DNA of 64,000 nt from Prado023 sp963753075 (GCA_963753075.1 CAVWAR010000017.1:1-64000); one strand, 5' to 3'. Positions 50,204 to 58,844 are shown, counted from the first letter of the stretch. Notes: generated from the letters alone by a model not told the origin. Translations and numbers: made by a program.

Positions 50204-51579
50204 GGCCGTCCTCTCAGCATGCGGGGGATCCCGCTCGTCACGACCTGCACGTCGTCGCACGCGGCGGCCACCTCGGCGTTCACACGGCCCAGGAGGTCCC
50301 GGAACAGTCGCCCCGAGGCGGTGGCGGGGGCGATCCCCGATCCGACCTCGTTGGTGACGAGCACGACGTCAGCCCGGGTGCGCCGGAGTGCGTCGAGCAG
50401 GTCGCCGAGGGCGGTGTCGACGGCGCCCGTCGCCCTGGTCGTGTCCTGCCACGCATCCGCCCGGTCGACCGTTGCCGTCACCCACAGGGTCAAGCAGTCC
50501 ACGAGGATCGTCTCGGCGGGCTGTGCGGCGCGCAGCAGGTCGGCGACGTCGAGCGTCTCGCGCAGCCGCCAGGCCTTGGGGCGGCGGCGCTGATGCACTG
50601 CGATCCGCTCGACCCACTCCGGGTCCTGCGGGTAGGTCGGGGCGGTGGCCACGTACGTCACGCTCGCCCGGCCCCGAACCAGTGCTTCGGCGTGGCTGCT
50701 CTTGCCGCTGCGGGCGCCGCCGGTCACCAGCAGCCGGCGGCCCACCTGACGGCCAGCGGATCCGACGTGGATCGTGCTTGCGTCGGGCAGCACCTCCGCG
50801 CCGACTGCCGCGAGTCGTCGGTCCAGATCGATGGGGTTGTGGTGCGACAGGTGCACCGCGACCACGCGGGCTCCCGGGGTGAGGTGTCCGCCTGTTCGCA
50901 GCTGCGCCACCTCGTGGCCGAACGAGGGGAGGTCCAGGTGGGCGGAGTTGTGGTCGGTGACGTCGCCGAAGGTGAGTTCCAGCAGCACCACGTCGTACTG
51001 CCCAGACAGTTCGTCGTGGGGGAGCGCCGCCGTATCAGTGGCGTAGAGCAGCACGGCGTCGGAGTCGGCGACCTCGAAGAGCAGCGCCGTGTCGTCGGGG
51101 TGACGGCCGCCGCTGGTCGAGTGCGCCGCGGACAGCGCGCGAACGTGGTGCCCGCGGGCTCCAGCGGCGTCTTCCCCACGGGTTGCTGCACTGGGCTCGA
51201 CGACCAGCTCATCGCCGGCCGCCAGGACCCGGAACTCGACTGGCGAATCGGGTCCGACCCACTCGCGGCAGCGTCCGATGGCCTGGGCAGGCCCGGCCAC
51301 CAGCAGCCCGGGTCCCGACGCCCACGACCAGGCCAGCAGGAACGCGGGGTCGAGGTGGTCGGGGTGGTCGTGGGTGATCAGGACGGTGCGCACGCCGCTG
51401 AGGTTCACACCGCCGGAACCCGCATCGGGTCCCGGGTCGATCAGCAGGGTGCCGTCCACCAGGGCGCTCGTCCGCCCCCGGATCGAGCCGTGCTCACGGG
51501 CCCACCGGCAGCTCGCGCACCGGCACCAGGGGTTCGGCCACCGGTCGGCGCTACCGGTGCCGAGCAGGTCGATGCGCAT
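50182..51579 (-). CDS. cobU: metallo-beta-lactamase-fold / CobU fusion (AdoCbi kinase-guanylyltransferase)
   Basis: A 465-residue fusion. Residues 1 to about 275 form a PhnP-like metallo-beta-lactamase domain: LGTGSADRWPNP, zinc-type cysteines C19, C21 and C24, and metal motif HDHPDH at 70-75 (LITHDHPDHLD). Residues from about 283 form CobU, with the P-loop TGGARSGKSSHAE (286-294), VTYVATAPTYPQDPEWVERI, VDCLTLWVTATV and VLVTNEVGSGIAPATASGRL. CobU phosphorylates adenosylcobinamide and adds GMP. The N-terminal domain may be a phosphatase or phosphodiesterase of the same pathway (inference). The ATG at 51579 shares one base with the S-component stop. The open frame extends farther upstream, but only antisense to that gene. 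Confidence 0.88.
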   Translation of the reverse strand: MRIDLLGTGSADRWPNPWCRCASCRWAREHGSIRGRTSALVDGTLLIDPGPDAGSGGVNLSGVRTVLITHDHPDHLDPAFLLAWSWASGPGLLVAGPAQAIGRCREWVGPDSPVEFRVLAAGDELVVEPSAATRGEDAAGARGHHVRALSAAHSTSGGRHPDDTALLFEVADSDAVLLYATDTAALPHDELSGQYDVVLLELTFGDVTDHNSAHLDLPSFGHEVAQLRTGGHLTPGARVVAVHLSHHNPIDLDRRLAAVGAEVLPDASTIHVGSAGRQVGRRLLVTGGARSGKSSHAEALVRGRASVTYVATAPTYPQDPEWVERIAVHQRRRPKAWRLRETLDVADLLRAAQPAETILVDCLTLWVTATVDRADAWQDTTRATGAVDTALGDLLDALRRTRADVVLVTNEVGSGIAPATASGRLFRDLLGRVNAEVAAACDDVQVVTSGIPRMLRGRPWTTTST

Positions 51580-52424
51580 CAGGGGCTCGGCTCCGGATCG
51601 AGGGCCCGGATGGATTCGCTGCGAGTGGGTGGCTCGAAGGTGGCGGTGGCGTCGAACGCGGCGATCCGGCTCGTGCGCCGCAGTGCGCCCAGGACTCGGC
51701 TGCCGAGCAGCAGGACCACGGTCGCGGTGAGGATCGCCCGTGGCACGTCGTAGCCCAGGGACGTGGTGATGTTGAAGACGAACCAGTGCTGGACGTTCAT
51801 GGCCGGGCCTGCGCCCGGGATGAAGGACAGCGCCTCGGGGAGGCCCGTCGCGGTCGGCCAGAACCACAGGTTGAGCAGCCAGCCGTAGGCCACTGCGGCC
51901 AGCGCCGAGTAGCCGGCGAGGATCGGGATCTCTGCGCGTGCCGGCAGCCGCCCCGCGAGCATTCCCGCACCCATGCCCACCCAGGCCGCACCGATCATCT
52001 GGAACGGCAACCACGGGCCCACGGCCCCGGTCAGCAGGGCCGAGCCGAGGATGCACACCGAACCGAGGACGAAGCCGAATCCGGAGCCCAGGGCGTATCC
52101 GCCCAGGACGATCACGATCCAGATCGGCTCCAGCCCGGCGATGCCGGCACCGATCGCACGCAGGGCCGCGGCGGTCGCCGCCAGAACGCCGAGCAGCGCC
52201 ACCGCCTTGGCCCCCATCGCCCCCTCGGCCACGAGGCTCAGCGTCACCGCCATCAGCAGTGGCATGAGCAGGCCGAAGAGAATGGGTGCGTCGTTGACGT
52301 GGGCAAGCAGCTCGGAACCGCGAGGGGCCAGCATCGGCCACACGAACGCCAGCAACCCCACCACGCTGGTCGCTACGATCGCGGCCGCGCTGCGCGCCGA
52401 CAACGGGATGGCCCGGGTGCTCAT
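51579..52424 (-). CDS. ECF transporter S component, probably for corrinoids
   Basis: A 281-residue membrane protein with about six helices. Features typical of S components are LGGYALGSGFGFVLGSVCIL, GPWLPFQMIGAAWVGMGAGM and AYGWLLNLWFWP. It overlaps the ATPase gene by four bases and lies between transporter and cobalamin-assembly genes under a cobalamin riboswitch, so cobalamin, cobinamide or a related corrinoid is the probable substrate. The 50-residue soluble C-terminal tail is unusual but may be a lineage feature. Confidence 0.85.
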   Translation of the reverse strand: MSTRAIPLSARSAAAIVATSVVGLLAFVWPMLAPRGSELLAHVNDAPILFGLLMPLLMAVTLSLVAEGAMGAKAVALLGVLAATAAALRAIGAGIAGLEPIWIVIVLGGYALGSGFGFVLGSVCILGSALLTGAVGPWLPFQMIGAAWVGMGAGMLAGRLPARAEIPILAGYSALAAVAYGWLLNLWFWPTATGLPEALSFIPGAGPAMNVQHWFVFNITTSLGYDVPRAILTATVVLLLGSRVLGALRRTSRIAAFDATATFEPPTRSESIRALDPEPSP

Positions 52425-54061
52425 CCGGGCTCCCCGATTGCGTGGGCGACCTGGTCCACGGTCAGCCAGGGCTCCGGGGTGAGGATCTTGGCCACCTGGG
52501 GTGCGAACAGCGGCGAGCTGCGCACGACGCTGCCGGTTGCGCCGTCAGCCACGATCTCGCCGTCGGCGATCACCGCGACCCGGCTGGCCACCGCTGCCAC
52601 CAGCTCGACGTCGTGGGTGGCCATGACCACGGTGCCCCCCGCCCGGCGCACGGTGTGCAGGAACTCGATCAGGCGGCGCTTGGCGCCGTAGTCCAGGCCG
52701 CGGGTCGGCTCGTCGAGCAGCAGGATGCCCGGACTGGCGGCCAGCACGACGGCAAGGGCCAGGGCGAGCCGCTGCCCCTCCGAGAGATCCCGTGGATGCA
52801 TGCTGGCGTCGATCCCCGGGGCCAGGGCCGAAAGCACTCCCGCGGTGGTGCCCACCGCCGCATGCGCGCAGGCGTCAGCATCGCCGCACTCCCGACCCAC
52901 GGTGGTCGCGTAGAGCAGGTCTGCTGGCTCCTGCGGCACGAGGCCGACGGTTCTCAGCAGGGCCTGACCGGACAGGGTGCGTGGGTCCGCACCACCCACG
53001 AGGACCGAGCCCGCGTCGGGGCCGCGCATCCCAGCCAGTGTGGTCAGCAGAGTCGACTTGCCCGCGCCGTTGCGCCCCATGAGGGCCAGCACCTCACCCG
53101 GGTCCACCTCGAGGTCCACCGAGCGCAGCACCGGGACGGAGCGGTACCCCGCCGTCAACGAGCGGACACGCAACCGCCCGGCCTCAGGATCCTCGGGGAA
53201 TGCTGTGGGCGTGCCGTGGTCAGCCCCTGCGGGCGCCGGCAGGGCACGCAGCCGCGCCCGCAGCGGTCCGGCGGCGCGACGGGCATCGCGCACCGACAGC
53301 GGCAGAGGGTCCCATCCGGCGAGCCGGCCCAGCTCGACGACGGGAGGTGCCACGGGCGCGCCGGCCATCATCGCCGCCGGCAGCCCCGTGGTCACGACCC
53401 CGTCGGCCACGACCAGGACCTGGTCGGCGTACTGGACGACCCGTTCGAGTCGGTGCTCGGCCATCACCACGGTGATTCCCAGGTCGTGGACAAGCCGTTG
53501 CAGCGCTGCAAGCACCTCCTCGGCGGCTCCCGGGTCGAGCGCCGACGTCGGCTCGTCGAGGACGAGGATCCTTGGATGGCTGGTGAGGGCGGCGCCGATT
53601 GCCACCCGCTGGCGCTGCCCACCCGACAGGCTGGTCAGCGCCCGCTGGCGCAGGTCGGCCAGGCCGAGCAGGTCAAGGGTCTCCTCAACCCGGCGCCGCA
53701 TGGTGTCCGGCTCGATCCCGAGGCACTCCATCCCGTAGGCGAGTTCATCCTCGACGATCTCGGCCACAAAACCGGCCTGCGGGTCCTGCCCGACCATCCC
53801 GACCACGTCGGCGAGCTCCCGGGGTGGGTTGGTCCGGGTGTCCCGGCCGGCGATCGTGACCCGACCCGACAGGGTGCCGCCGGTGAAGTGTGGGACCAAC
53901 CCGTTGAGGCAGCGCAGCAGTGTGGACTTGCCACAGCCGGTCTCCCCGACGACCAGGACCAGCTCGCCCTCGGGGATGTCCAGCTCCACGCGATGCAGCG
54001 TGGGGCGGTCCGCGCCGTCGTAGGTGACGCTGACGTTCTCGAAGCGGATGGCACTGGTCAT
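52421..54061 (-). CDS. ECF transporter double ATPase (fused EcfA-EcfA')
   Basis: A 546-residue protein with two ABC domains. The first has Walker A VGETGCGKSTLLRC, signature LSGGQRQRVAIG and Walker B ILVLDEPTSALDPG. The second has MGRNGAGKSTLLTT, a modified signature LSEGQRLALALA and ILLLDEPTRGLDYG. The linker is Ala/Pro-rich. Together these energise the ECF transporter. The ATG at 54061 overlaps the EcfT stop by four bases; the longer frame to 54373 is antisense-like. Confidence 0.93.
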   Translation of the reverse strand: MTSAIRFENVSVTYDGADRPTLHRVELDIPEGELVLVVGETGCGKSTLLRCLNGLVPHFTGGTLSGRVTIAGRDTRTNPPRELADVVGMVGQDPQAGFVAEIVEDELAYGMECLGIEPDTMRRRVEETLDLLGLADLRQRALTSLSGGQRQRVAIGAALTSHPRILVLDEPTSALDPGAAEEVLAALQRLVHDLGITVVMAEHRLERVVQYADQVLVVADGVVTTGLPAAMMAGAPVAPPVVELGRLAGWDPLPLSVRDARRAAGPLRARLRALPAPAGADHGTPTAFPEDPEAGRLRVRSLTAGYRSVPVLRSVDLEVDPGEVLALMGRNGAGKSTLLTTLAGMRGPDAGSVLVGGADPRTLSGQALLRTVGLVPQEPADLLYATTVGRECGDADACAHAAVGTTAGVLSALAPGIDASMHPRDLSEGQRLALALAVVLAASPGILLLDEPTRGLDYGAKRRLIEFLHTVRRAGGTVVMATHDVELVAAVASRVAVIADGEIVADGATGSVVRSSPLFAPQVAKILTPEPWLTVDQVAHAIGEPG

Positions 54062-55203
54062 GGTCGATCCCCGCTCGTGCGCGGCGGTATGGAGGTGGGC
54101 AGCGGGGGAGTCCAGAACGCGGGGCCGGCGGTCAACAGGACAGCCAGGGCCGGACCGAGGACGAGCGGGGGCCACTGCAGCGGCGTCGTGCTGAGCATCA
54201 GCGCGGCCGGGGACCACATGGTGAAGGTCAGGGCAACCAGCGCGCCGCTGCCGGCAGTCAACCATTCCGGGGCCCGCCAGGGGTCCGGACGGTAGGCAGT
54301 GCGCGTGCTGCGGCGCCCGGCGGCCCGAAGGCCAAGAACTGCCAGCACGGCACCGCCCGCGAGCATCGGCCACCCCAGAACCGCAGGGGCCGCCGCGTCG
54401 AACAGGCCGTAGAGCCCCACGAGGACGCCGACGAAGCCGGCGAGAACCAGCCCGGCCTGCGTGCGGCGCTCACGCGCGCTCACCTGACCTGCCCGGCCGT
54501 AGCCCCGGCTGTCCATCGCCGCAGCCAGCGCGATGGATCGCTCCAGCCCGCCGTCGAGGACGGGTCCGCTGGAGCGTGCGAACGCCATCAGCCGGCGCTC
54601 GTCATGCCCACGCAGACGCCTGGCGGCGCTGACCCGGCGAGCATCGCTGAGCAGGTGCGGAGCGAACGTGAGGGCCACGACGACGGCGACCCCGACCTCG
54701 TACAGGGCGGCCGGGACCGATCGCAGCAGCCGGCTCGGTGGCGTCAGCGAGTTGGCCGCACCCACACACGCGATCATCGTGCCCAGGCGCAGACCCTCGG
54801 TCAGGCCGATCAGCACGGACTCCCACGTGACCAGCCCACCCAGTCGCACGCCGGCCATCCAGCCCGGCAGGGCCAGCTCCGGCAGCCAGAAGGCCACGTG
54901 CAGCCCGACAGGGTCACCGAGCACGACCTGCATGAGCGTGCGGGCCACGATCACCACCACGCCCAGTCGCAGGGCGGCCGAGAACGCGCCGGACCACGCC
55001 GCCTCGGGCCTCCGGGAGGCCACGACGAGTGCCAGCACGCCCAGGATCATCCCCAGCAGGACCGGGTTGGTGGTGCGCGATGCAGCGACCAGAAGCCCCA
55101 GTGCCCATGCCCACCACGCGAGCGGGTGCAGGCTGCGCGGCAGCCGGCGCCCCATTCCGACCGCCGGCGCCGGGCCGGGTCGGATCATGGTGGGCAGGGC
55201 CAT
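54058..55203 (-). CDS. ECF transporter T component
   Basis: A 381-residue transmembrane coupling protein (CbiQ/EcfT family). The two coupling-helix motifs are SAARRLRG and AAMDSRGYGR, both of the A-R-G type that docks on the ATPases. About eight hydrophobic helices surround them, with a longer C-terminal membrane part than in minimal EcfT. It starts two bases after the upstream gene stop and overlaps the ATPase gene, so it is the second gene of the riboswitch-controlled operon. Confidence 0.92.
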   Translation of the reverse strand: MALPTMIRPGPAPAVGMGRRLPRSLHPLAWWAWALGLLVAASRTTNPVLLGMILGVLALVVASRRPEAAWSGAFSAALRLGVVVIVARTLMQVVLGDPVGLHVAFWLPELALPGWMAGVRLGGLVTWESVLIGLTEGLRLGTMIACVGAANSLTPPSRLLRSVPAALYEVGVAVVVALTFAPHLLSDARRVSAARRLRGHDERRLMAFARSSGPVLDGGLERSIALAAAMDSRGYGRAGQVSARERRTQAGLVLAGFVGVLVGLYGLFDAAAPAVLGWPMLAGGAVLAVLGLRAAGRRSTRTAYRPDPWRAPEWLTAGSGALVALTFTMWSPAALMLSTTPLQWPPLVLGPALAVLLTAGPAFWTPPLPTSIPPRTSGDRP

Positions 55204-55205
55204 GA

Positions 55206-55961
55206 TCAGCTGCCTTGCTGGTCAGCCTGGGCTCGGCGCCGCCGGGGGATGAGGAAGGCAAGGGCAATGAGCGCCGCGAGGATCAGCGCGCCCACGATGA
55301 AGCCTGCCGAGGAGTTCGTGCTGGTCGTCTCGGTGCTCGTCGACTCCGTCGTGGTCACGTCAGTGGTGGTGACCTCAGCCACGACAGCAGGGTTCGGCTG
55401 CTCATCGGCGGCCGCTTCGGCGGCGGCATCGGCATCGGCATCGGACACCTCAGCACCGCACTCATCGGTCGGGTAGCCGTTGATCGCGCAGATGAGTCCA
55501 CCGTCCTCGACCACCGCGCCCGCGGCGGCCAGGGCCTGGTTGCCCGTGGAGCCCTCGGGGACGGTCACGCACGACACCACATCGGCCGGCGGGGTCTGTC
55601 CCTCCGGTGCGTCGGCGGCGAAGCCGGCATCGAGCACGACGGCCACGCGGAGCTCACCCTCGGTGGCGCCGGCCGCAGCGAGGTCCGGGCACAGCGCGGC
55701 GAAGTCAGCAGCGTTGTCCGGGGCCGCGGCGGGATTGTCGGAGGTGATGGCGAACCGCCACCCCTGCACGTCCTCGTCGACGAGCGTGTAATCACCGGGG
55801 CCGGTCTGGGCCGCGACCCAGGTCCCGTCCGCCCCCTGCCAGTATGACCAGTATCGGTAGGCGGCCGCCTGAGCCGGTGCGGCCAGCGCGACGGTGGCCA
55901 GTGCGGCCGTGAGAAGCATGAGTAGGAAGGCCGCTGCGCGGCCGTGAGTGGTGGTGGTCAC
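55206..55961 (-). CDS. SCO2322-family exported protein, transcobalamin-like
   Basis: A 251-residue exported, membrane-anchored protein. A signal peptide (AAAFLLMLLTAALATVALAA) is followed by YRYWSYWQGADGTWVAAQTG and YTLVDEDVQGWRFA, which resembles the beta domain (DUF4430-like) of transcobalamin/intrinsic factor. A second segment, VTVPEGSTGNQALAAAGAVV then LICAINGYP, also follows that pattern. A Thr/Ser/Asp stalk, one membrane helix near residue 222 and a basic tail follow. As first gene behind a cobalamin riboswitch it is a candidate surface corrinoid-binding protein. The GTG at 55961 follows GAAGGG. Confidence 0.8.
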   Translation of the reverse strand: MTTTTHGRAAAFLLMLLTAALATVALAAPAQAAAYRYWSYWQGADGTWVAAQTGPGDYTLVDEDVQGWRFAITSDNPAAAPDNAADFAALCPDLAAAGATEGELRVAVVLDAGFAADAPEGQTPPADVVSCVTVPEGSTGNQALAAAGAVVEDGGLICAINGYPTDECGAEVSDADADAAAEAAADEQPNPAVVAEVTTTDVTTTESTSTETTSTNSSAGFIVGALILAALIALAFLIPRRRRAQADQQGS

Positions 55962-55984
55962 CAGGTGCCCTTCAGTGAGGCCCA

Positions 55985-56180
55985 GGGTGAGGGTGGGTCC
56001 GGTGGCCCCGAGGGCCGCTCCGGGCTCCACCGTCGTCCTCGGACGGTGTGGGAGCCCCAGTCCGCCAGGTGCTCCGACTCGCTCCGCCTCTGGGGAGGGC
56101 GGCGCTCACGGTTGCGGGACAGCGCCGGATTCGCACCGGCTTCCCCTGGATTCAAACTGTGGTTGCGTGCCCTCACAGAT
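55985..56180 (-). promoter_or_regulatory. cobalamin (adenosylcobalamin) riboswitch
   Basis: On the minus strand, 56148-56107 reads the B12 box: GGGAAGCCGGTGCGAATCCG then GCGCTGTCCCGCAACCGTGA, an excellent match to the family consensus. The 5' stem region GTGAGGGCACGCAACC precedes it and GAGCGAGTCGGAGCACCTGG follows as the 3' conserved element. It lies just upstream of the SCO2322-like gene and should lower expression of the whole transporter/salvage operon when cobalamin is plentiful. The exact ends are estimated. Confidence 0.95.
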
Positions 56181-56241
56181 TAGCCCATCAGCTGGGCCGT
56201 TCCGGCCGCAGGTGGTCAGCCCATGCGGCAGACTGGTGCGT

Positions 56242-56766
56242 ATGAGCGTACGGCTTGTCGTGGGTGACATCACCACGTTCCCGGCGGACGCGATCGTCAA
56301 CGCAGCCAACAACGGGCTCCTCGGGGGCGGGGGAGTTGACGGTGCGATCCACCGGGCCGGCGGACCGTCCATCCTTGCTGAGTGCCGCACCCTGCGGAGG
56401 ACGACGCTGCCCGACGGCCTGCCCACAGGCCAGGCTGTCGCGACGACGGCCGGTGACCTACCCGCACGCTGGGTGATCCACACCGTCGGTCCGGTGTACT
56501 CCGGCTCGCCCGAGGACCCCGAGCTGCTTGCCTCGGCGCATCGCACCAGCCTCGCGCTCGCGCGGCACCTGGGCGCGCAGTCCGTCGCGTTCCCGGCGAT
56601 CTCCACCGGTGTCTACGGCTACCCGGTCGACCTCGCTGCACGGATCGCCCTGCCCGAGGCAGCCGCCGCGGATGACCTGGCCGTCACGTTCGTGCTGTTC
56701 AGCGAGTCCGCCCGCGCAGCATTCCGGGTTGCGGCAGCGCTGGCCGGAGTACAGATCGCGGAGTAG
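56242..56766 (+). CDS. macrodomain protein (O-acetyl-ADP-ribose deacetylase-like)
   Basis: A 174-residue MacroD-type protein. ADAIVNAANNGLLGGGGVDG is the ADP-ribose binding loop 1 with the catalytic Asn and Asp, and AFPAISTGVYGYP is loop 2. It should hydrolyse O-acetyl-ADP-ribose or remove ADP-ribose from acidic residues. It is divergent from the cobalamin operon, with the ATG at 56242. Normal length; no partner ADP-ribosyltransferase is nearby. Confidence 0.93.
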   Translation: MSVRLVVGDITTFPADAIVNAANNGLLGGGGVDGAIHRAGGPSILAECRTLRRTTLPDGLPTGQAVATTAGDLPARWVIHTVGPVYSGSPEDPELLASAHRTSLALARHLGAQSVAFPAISTGVYGYPVDLAARIALPEAAAADDLAVTFVLFSESARAAFRVAAALAGVQIAE

Positions 56767-56798
56767 CAGGGCTCGCCACGCAGGTGGGTGGTCGCGGC

Positions 56799-57731
56799 TC
56801 AGAGGTCCCACCAGCGCAGGACCCGCAGCGCGCGCAGCGTGGTCCACCGGCTCGGGCCCCGGGACTCCATCGCGAACCATTGGCGGCCCGGCCAGGCACG
56901 GTAGAACGGCCACGTCCCGTCGGGTCGGCGCGCCCGGCGAAGCGCCTCGATCGCATCGGCCAGGCGCTCATCCCGGGGTGCGCCCACGGCGCGGAAGTGC
57001 TCGAGTCCGCGGAGGTTGTCGAAGTGCCACTGCGGCGGGAACGGGTAGCGGGTGAAGGCCGCGTCGACCACCTGGCCGGTGCGATGGGAGTGCGAGAGCC
57101 GGTGGTCGAGGAAGAAGCCCTGTCCGGCGCTCAGCGCCGCATCCACCTCGATCGAGCCCCCTGTGCGCTGGTAGGTGTCCAGCGCCTCCACCACGGTGAT
57201 CGACGTGTGGAACGATCCGTGCCGGGAGCCGCTGCGGATCGTCTCGCAGTTCCAGCCTCCGTCGGCCAGCTGCTGATCGAGCAGCCACTCGACGGTCTGA
57301 TCGAGCCGTTCATCGGCCACGCCGAAGTACGCGGACAGCGCCACCAGCATGCCGGTGATGCAGGTCTCCGGTTGCCGGATGCTCTTCGCGAATGTCAGCC
57401 CGCCGTCGTACCAGCCGGCCGAGGCCCACAACTGGTGGCAGCCGGCGAGGGCGCGCTCGTCACCCGGCCGCAACCCCAGGCGCATCAGTAGCAGAAGGGT
57501 GTAGGTCGTGGAGGTCCACTTCGGGCTGTACAGGGCCCCGGCCCACAGGCCATCGGGGTCCTGGGCGGCCAGCAGGCGCGCACCCCAACCCTGCGTGGCG
57601 ACCCGGTCGCGCTCGGCCGCGACGTCGTCGGCCGGTGCGTCGAGGAGGTCGGCCATGACCTGCCATCGGACGGCCGGGTCACCCTCCAGGAGCCAGTCGT
57701 GGATCAGTGCCACGTCATTGCCGTGCGCCAT
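56799..57731 (-). CDS. alpha/alpha-toroid (prenyltransferase/squalene-cyclase-like) protein
   Basis: A 310-residue protein built of repeated helical hairpins of the squalene cyclase/prenyltransferase toroid: ARLLAAQDPDGLWAGALYSP, WLLDQQLADGGWNCETIRSG and LRRARRPDGTWPFYRAWPGR are the repeats with the characteristic Gly-x-Trp. No DxDD or DxDTA acid motif is evident, so it may not be a cyclase. It stands alone between the macrodomain and aldo/keto reductase genes. I start at the ATG at 57731; a GTG at 57740 is possible. Function unknown. Confidence 0.75.
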   Translation of the reverse strand: MAHGNDVALIHDWLLEGDPAVRWQVMADLLDAPADDVAAERDRVATQGWGARLLAAQDPDGLWAGALYSPKWTSTTYTLLLLMRLGLRPGDERALAGCHQLWASAGWYDGGLTFAKSIRQPETCITGMLVALSAYFGVADERLDQTVEWLLDQQLADGGWNCETIRSGSRHGSFHTSITVVEALDTYQRTGGSIEVDAALSAGQGFFLDHRLSHSHRTGQVVDAAFTRYPFPPQWHFDNLRGLEHFRAVGAPRDERLADAIEALRRARRPDGTWPFYRAWPGRQWFAMESRGPSRWTTLRALRVLRWWDL

Positions 57732-57810
57732 CGCGATCACCTGCCATCCATGCTCTTCCCATTCTCGTCCGGATCGACCATGGCGATCCATCCGGTGACA
57801 TGCTGTGTCG

Positions 57811-58788
57811 ATGCGCAATCTGACTCTGCGAACCGGTGACGCCTTCCCGGCCATGGGCCTGGGCACCTGGAAGATCGCGAAGGAGGTGACCGCCGAGACC
57901 GTGTACCGGGCGATCGGCCATGGGTACCGGCATCTGGACTGCGCCTGCGACTACGGCAACGAGGTCGAGGTCGGCCAGGGGATCGCCCGGGCCCTGGACG
58001 AGGGCCTGGTGACCCGCGACGAGCTCTGGATCACGTCGAAGCTCTGGAACACCTACCACCGCCCGGAGCATGTGGAGCCGGCGATCCGACGATCGATGTC
58101 CGACCTCGGCGTGGACTACCTGGACCTCTACCTCATCCACTTCCCGATCTCGCTGAAGTACGTGCCGTTCGCGGACCGCTACCCGCCGGAATGGCTCTTC
58201 GACCCGGATGCCCAGGACGCGCGGATGGAGTTCGATCCGGTCCCGATCGCCGAGACATGGGCGGCGATGGAGCCGCTGCCCGACGCGGGACTCGCGCGCA
58301 ACCTGGGCGTCTGCAACATGACCACCGGGTTCATCGCCGACCTGCTGGCCAGCGCGCGCATCAAGCCCGCGGTCCTGCAGGTGGAGATGCACCCCTACCT
58401 GACCCAGGAACGGCTCGTCCGCTTCGCGACGCAGAACGACATCGCTGTGACAGCATTCTCGCCGCTGGGGGCCGGCAGCTACGTACCCATGGGGATGGCA
58501 GAGGAGAGCCAGTCGGCGTTGGCGGACCCGGCCGTGCTCGACATCGCCGGGCGGATGGGCGCCACGCCTGCCCAGGTGCTGCTCGGCTGGGGCATGCAAC
58601 GGGGGACGAGTGTCATCGTCAAGAGTTCGTCGGATGCGCATCTGCGGGAGAACCTCGGCGCGGCGGAACTGGTCCTGTCCGAGCCGGACATGGCAGCCGT
58701 CACCGAGTTGAACCGGAACCTTCGATTCAACGATCCGGGCCAGTTCTGCGAGGCGGCGTTCGACACGTTCTGCCCCATCTTCGACTGA
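57811..58788 (+). CDS. aldo/keto reductase
   Basis: A 325-residue NADPH-dependent aldo/keto reductase of the AKR2/xylose-reductase-like subgroup. Catalytic tetrad: Asp and Tyr in RHLDCACDYGNE, Lys in WITSKLWNTYH, His in DLYLIHFPIS. The cofactor-binding end is VIVKSSSDAHLRENL, where KSS replaces the usual PKS. Residues 110-145 (RYPPEWLFDPDAQDARMEF) match the longer loop of xylose reductases. The start is the ATG at 57811 or the GTG at 57805. It probably reduces a sugar or small aldehyde. Confidence 0.9.
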   Translation: MRNLTLRTGDAFPAMGLGTWKIAKEVTAETVYRAIGHGYRHLDCACDYGNEVEVGQGIARALDEGLVTRDELWITSKLWNTYHRPEHVEPAIRRSMSDLGVDYLDLYLIHFPISLKYVPFADRYPPEWLFDPDAQDARMEFDPVPIAETWAAMEPLPDAGLARNLGVCNMTTGFIADLLASARIKPAVLQVEMHPYLTQERLVRFATQNDIAVTAFSPLGAGSYVPMGMAEESQSALADPAVLDIAGRMGATPAQVLLGWGMQRGTSVIVKSSSDAHLRENLGAAELVLSEPDMAAVTELNRNLRFNDPGQFCEAAFDTFCPIFD

Positions 58789-58803
58789 GGCAGGCACAAC
58801 GCC

Positions 58804-58844
58804 GAGCCAGGGGTGAAGTCCCGTTGTGACCTGACCCCCGGCTC
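58804..58844. terminator. bidirectional terminator-like hairpin
   Basis: GAGCCAGGGGT (58804-58814) pairs with ACCCCCGGCTC (58834-58844) with one mismatch around a 19-base loop, between the convergent aldo/keto reductase and dodecin genes. Confidence 0.65.

Noticed and set aside
51580..52341. N-terminal extension of the MBL-CobU frame
   Set aside because: It runs antisense-frame through the S-component gene and is Arg/Gly-rich; the ATG at 51579 begins the recognisable MBL fold.
56107..56148. tRNA-like T-loop (GGTGCGAATCC)
   Set aside because: It belongs to the B12 box of the cobalamin riboswitch; no cloverleaf can be formed around it.
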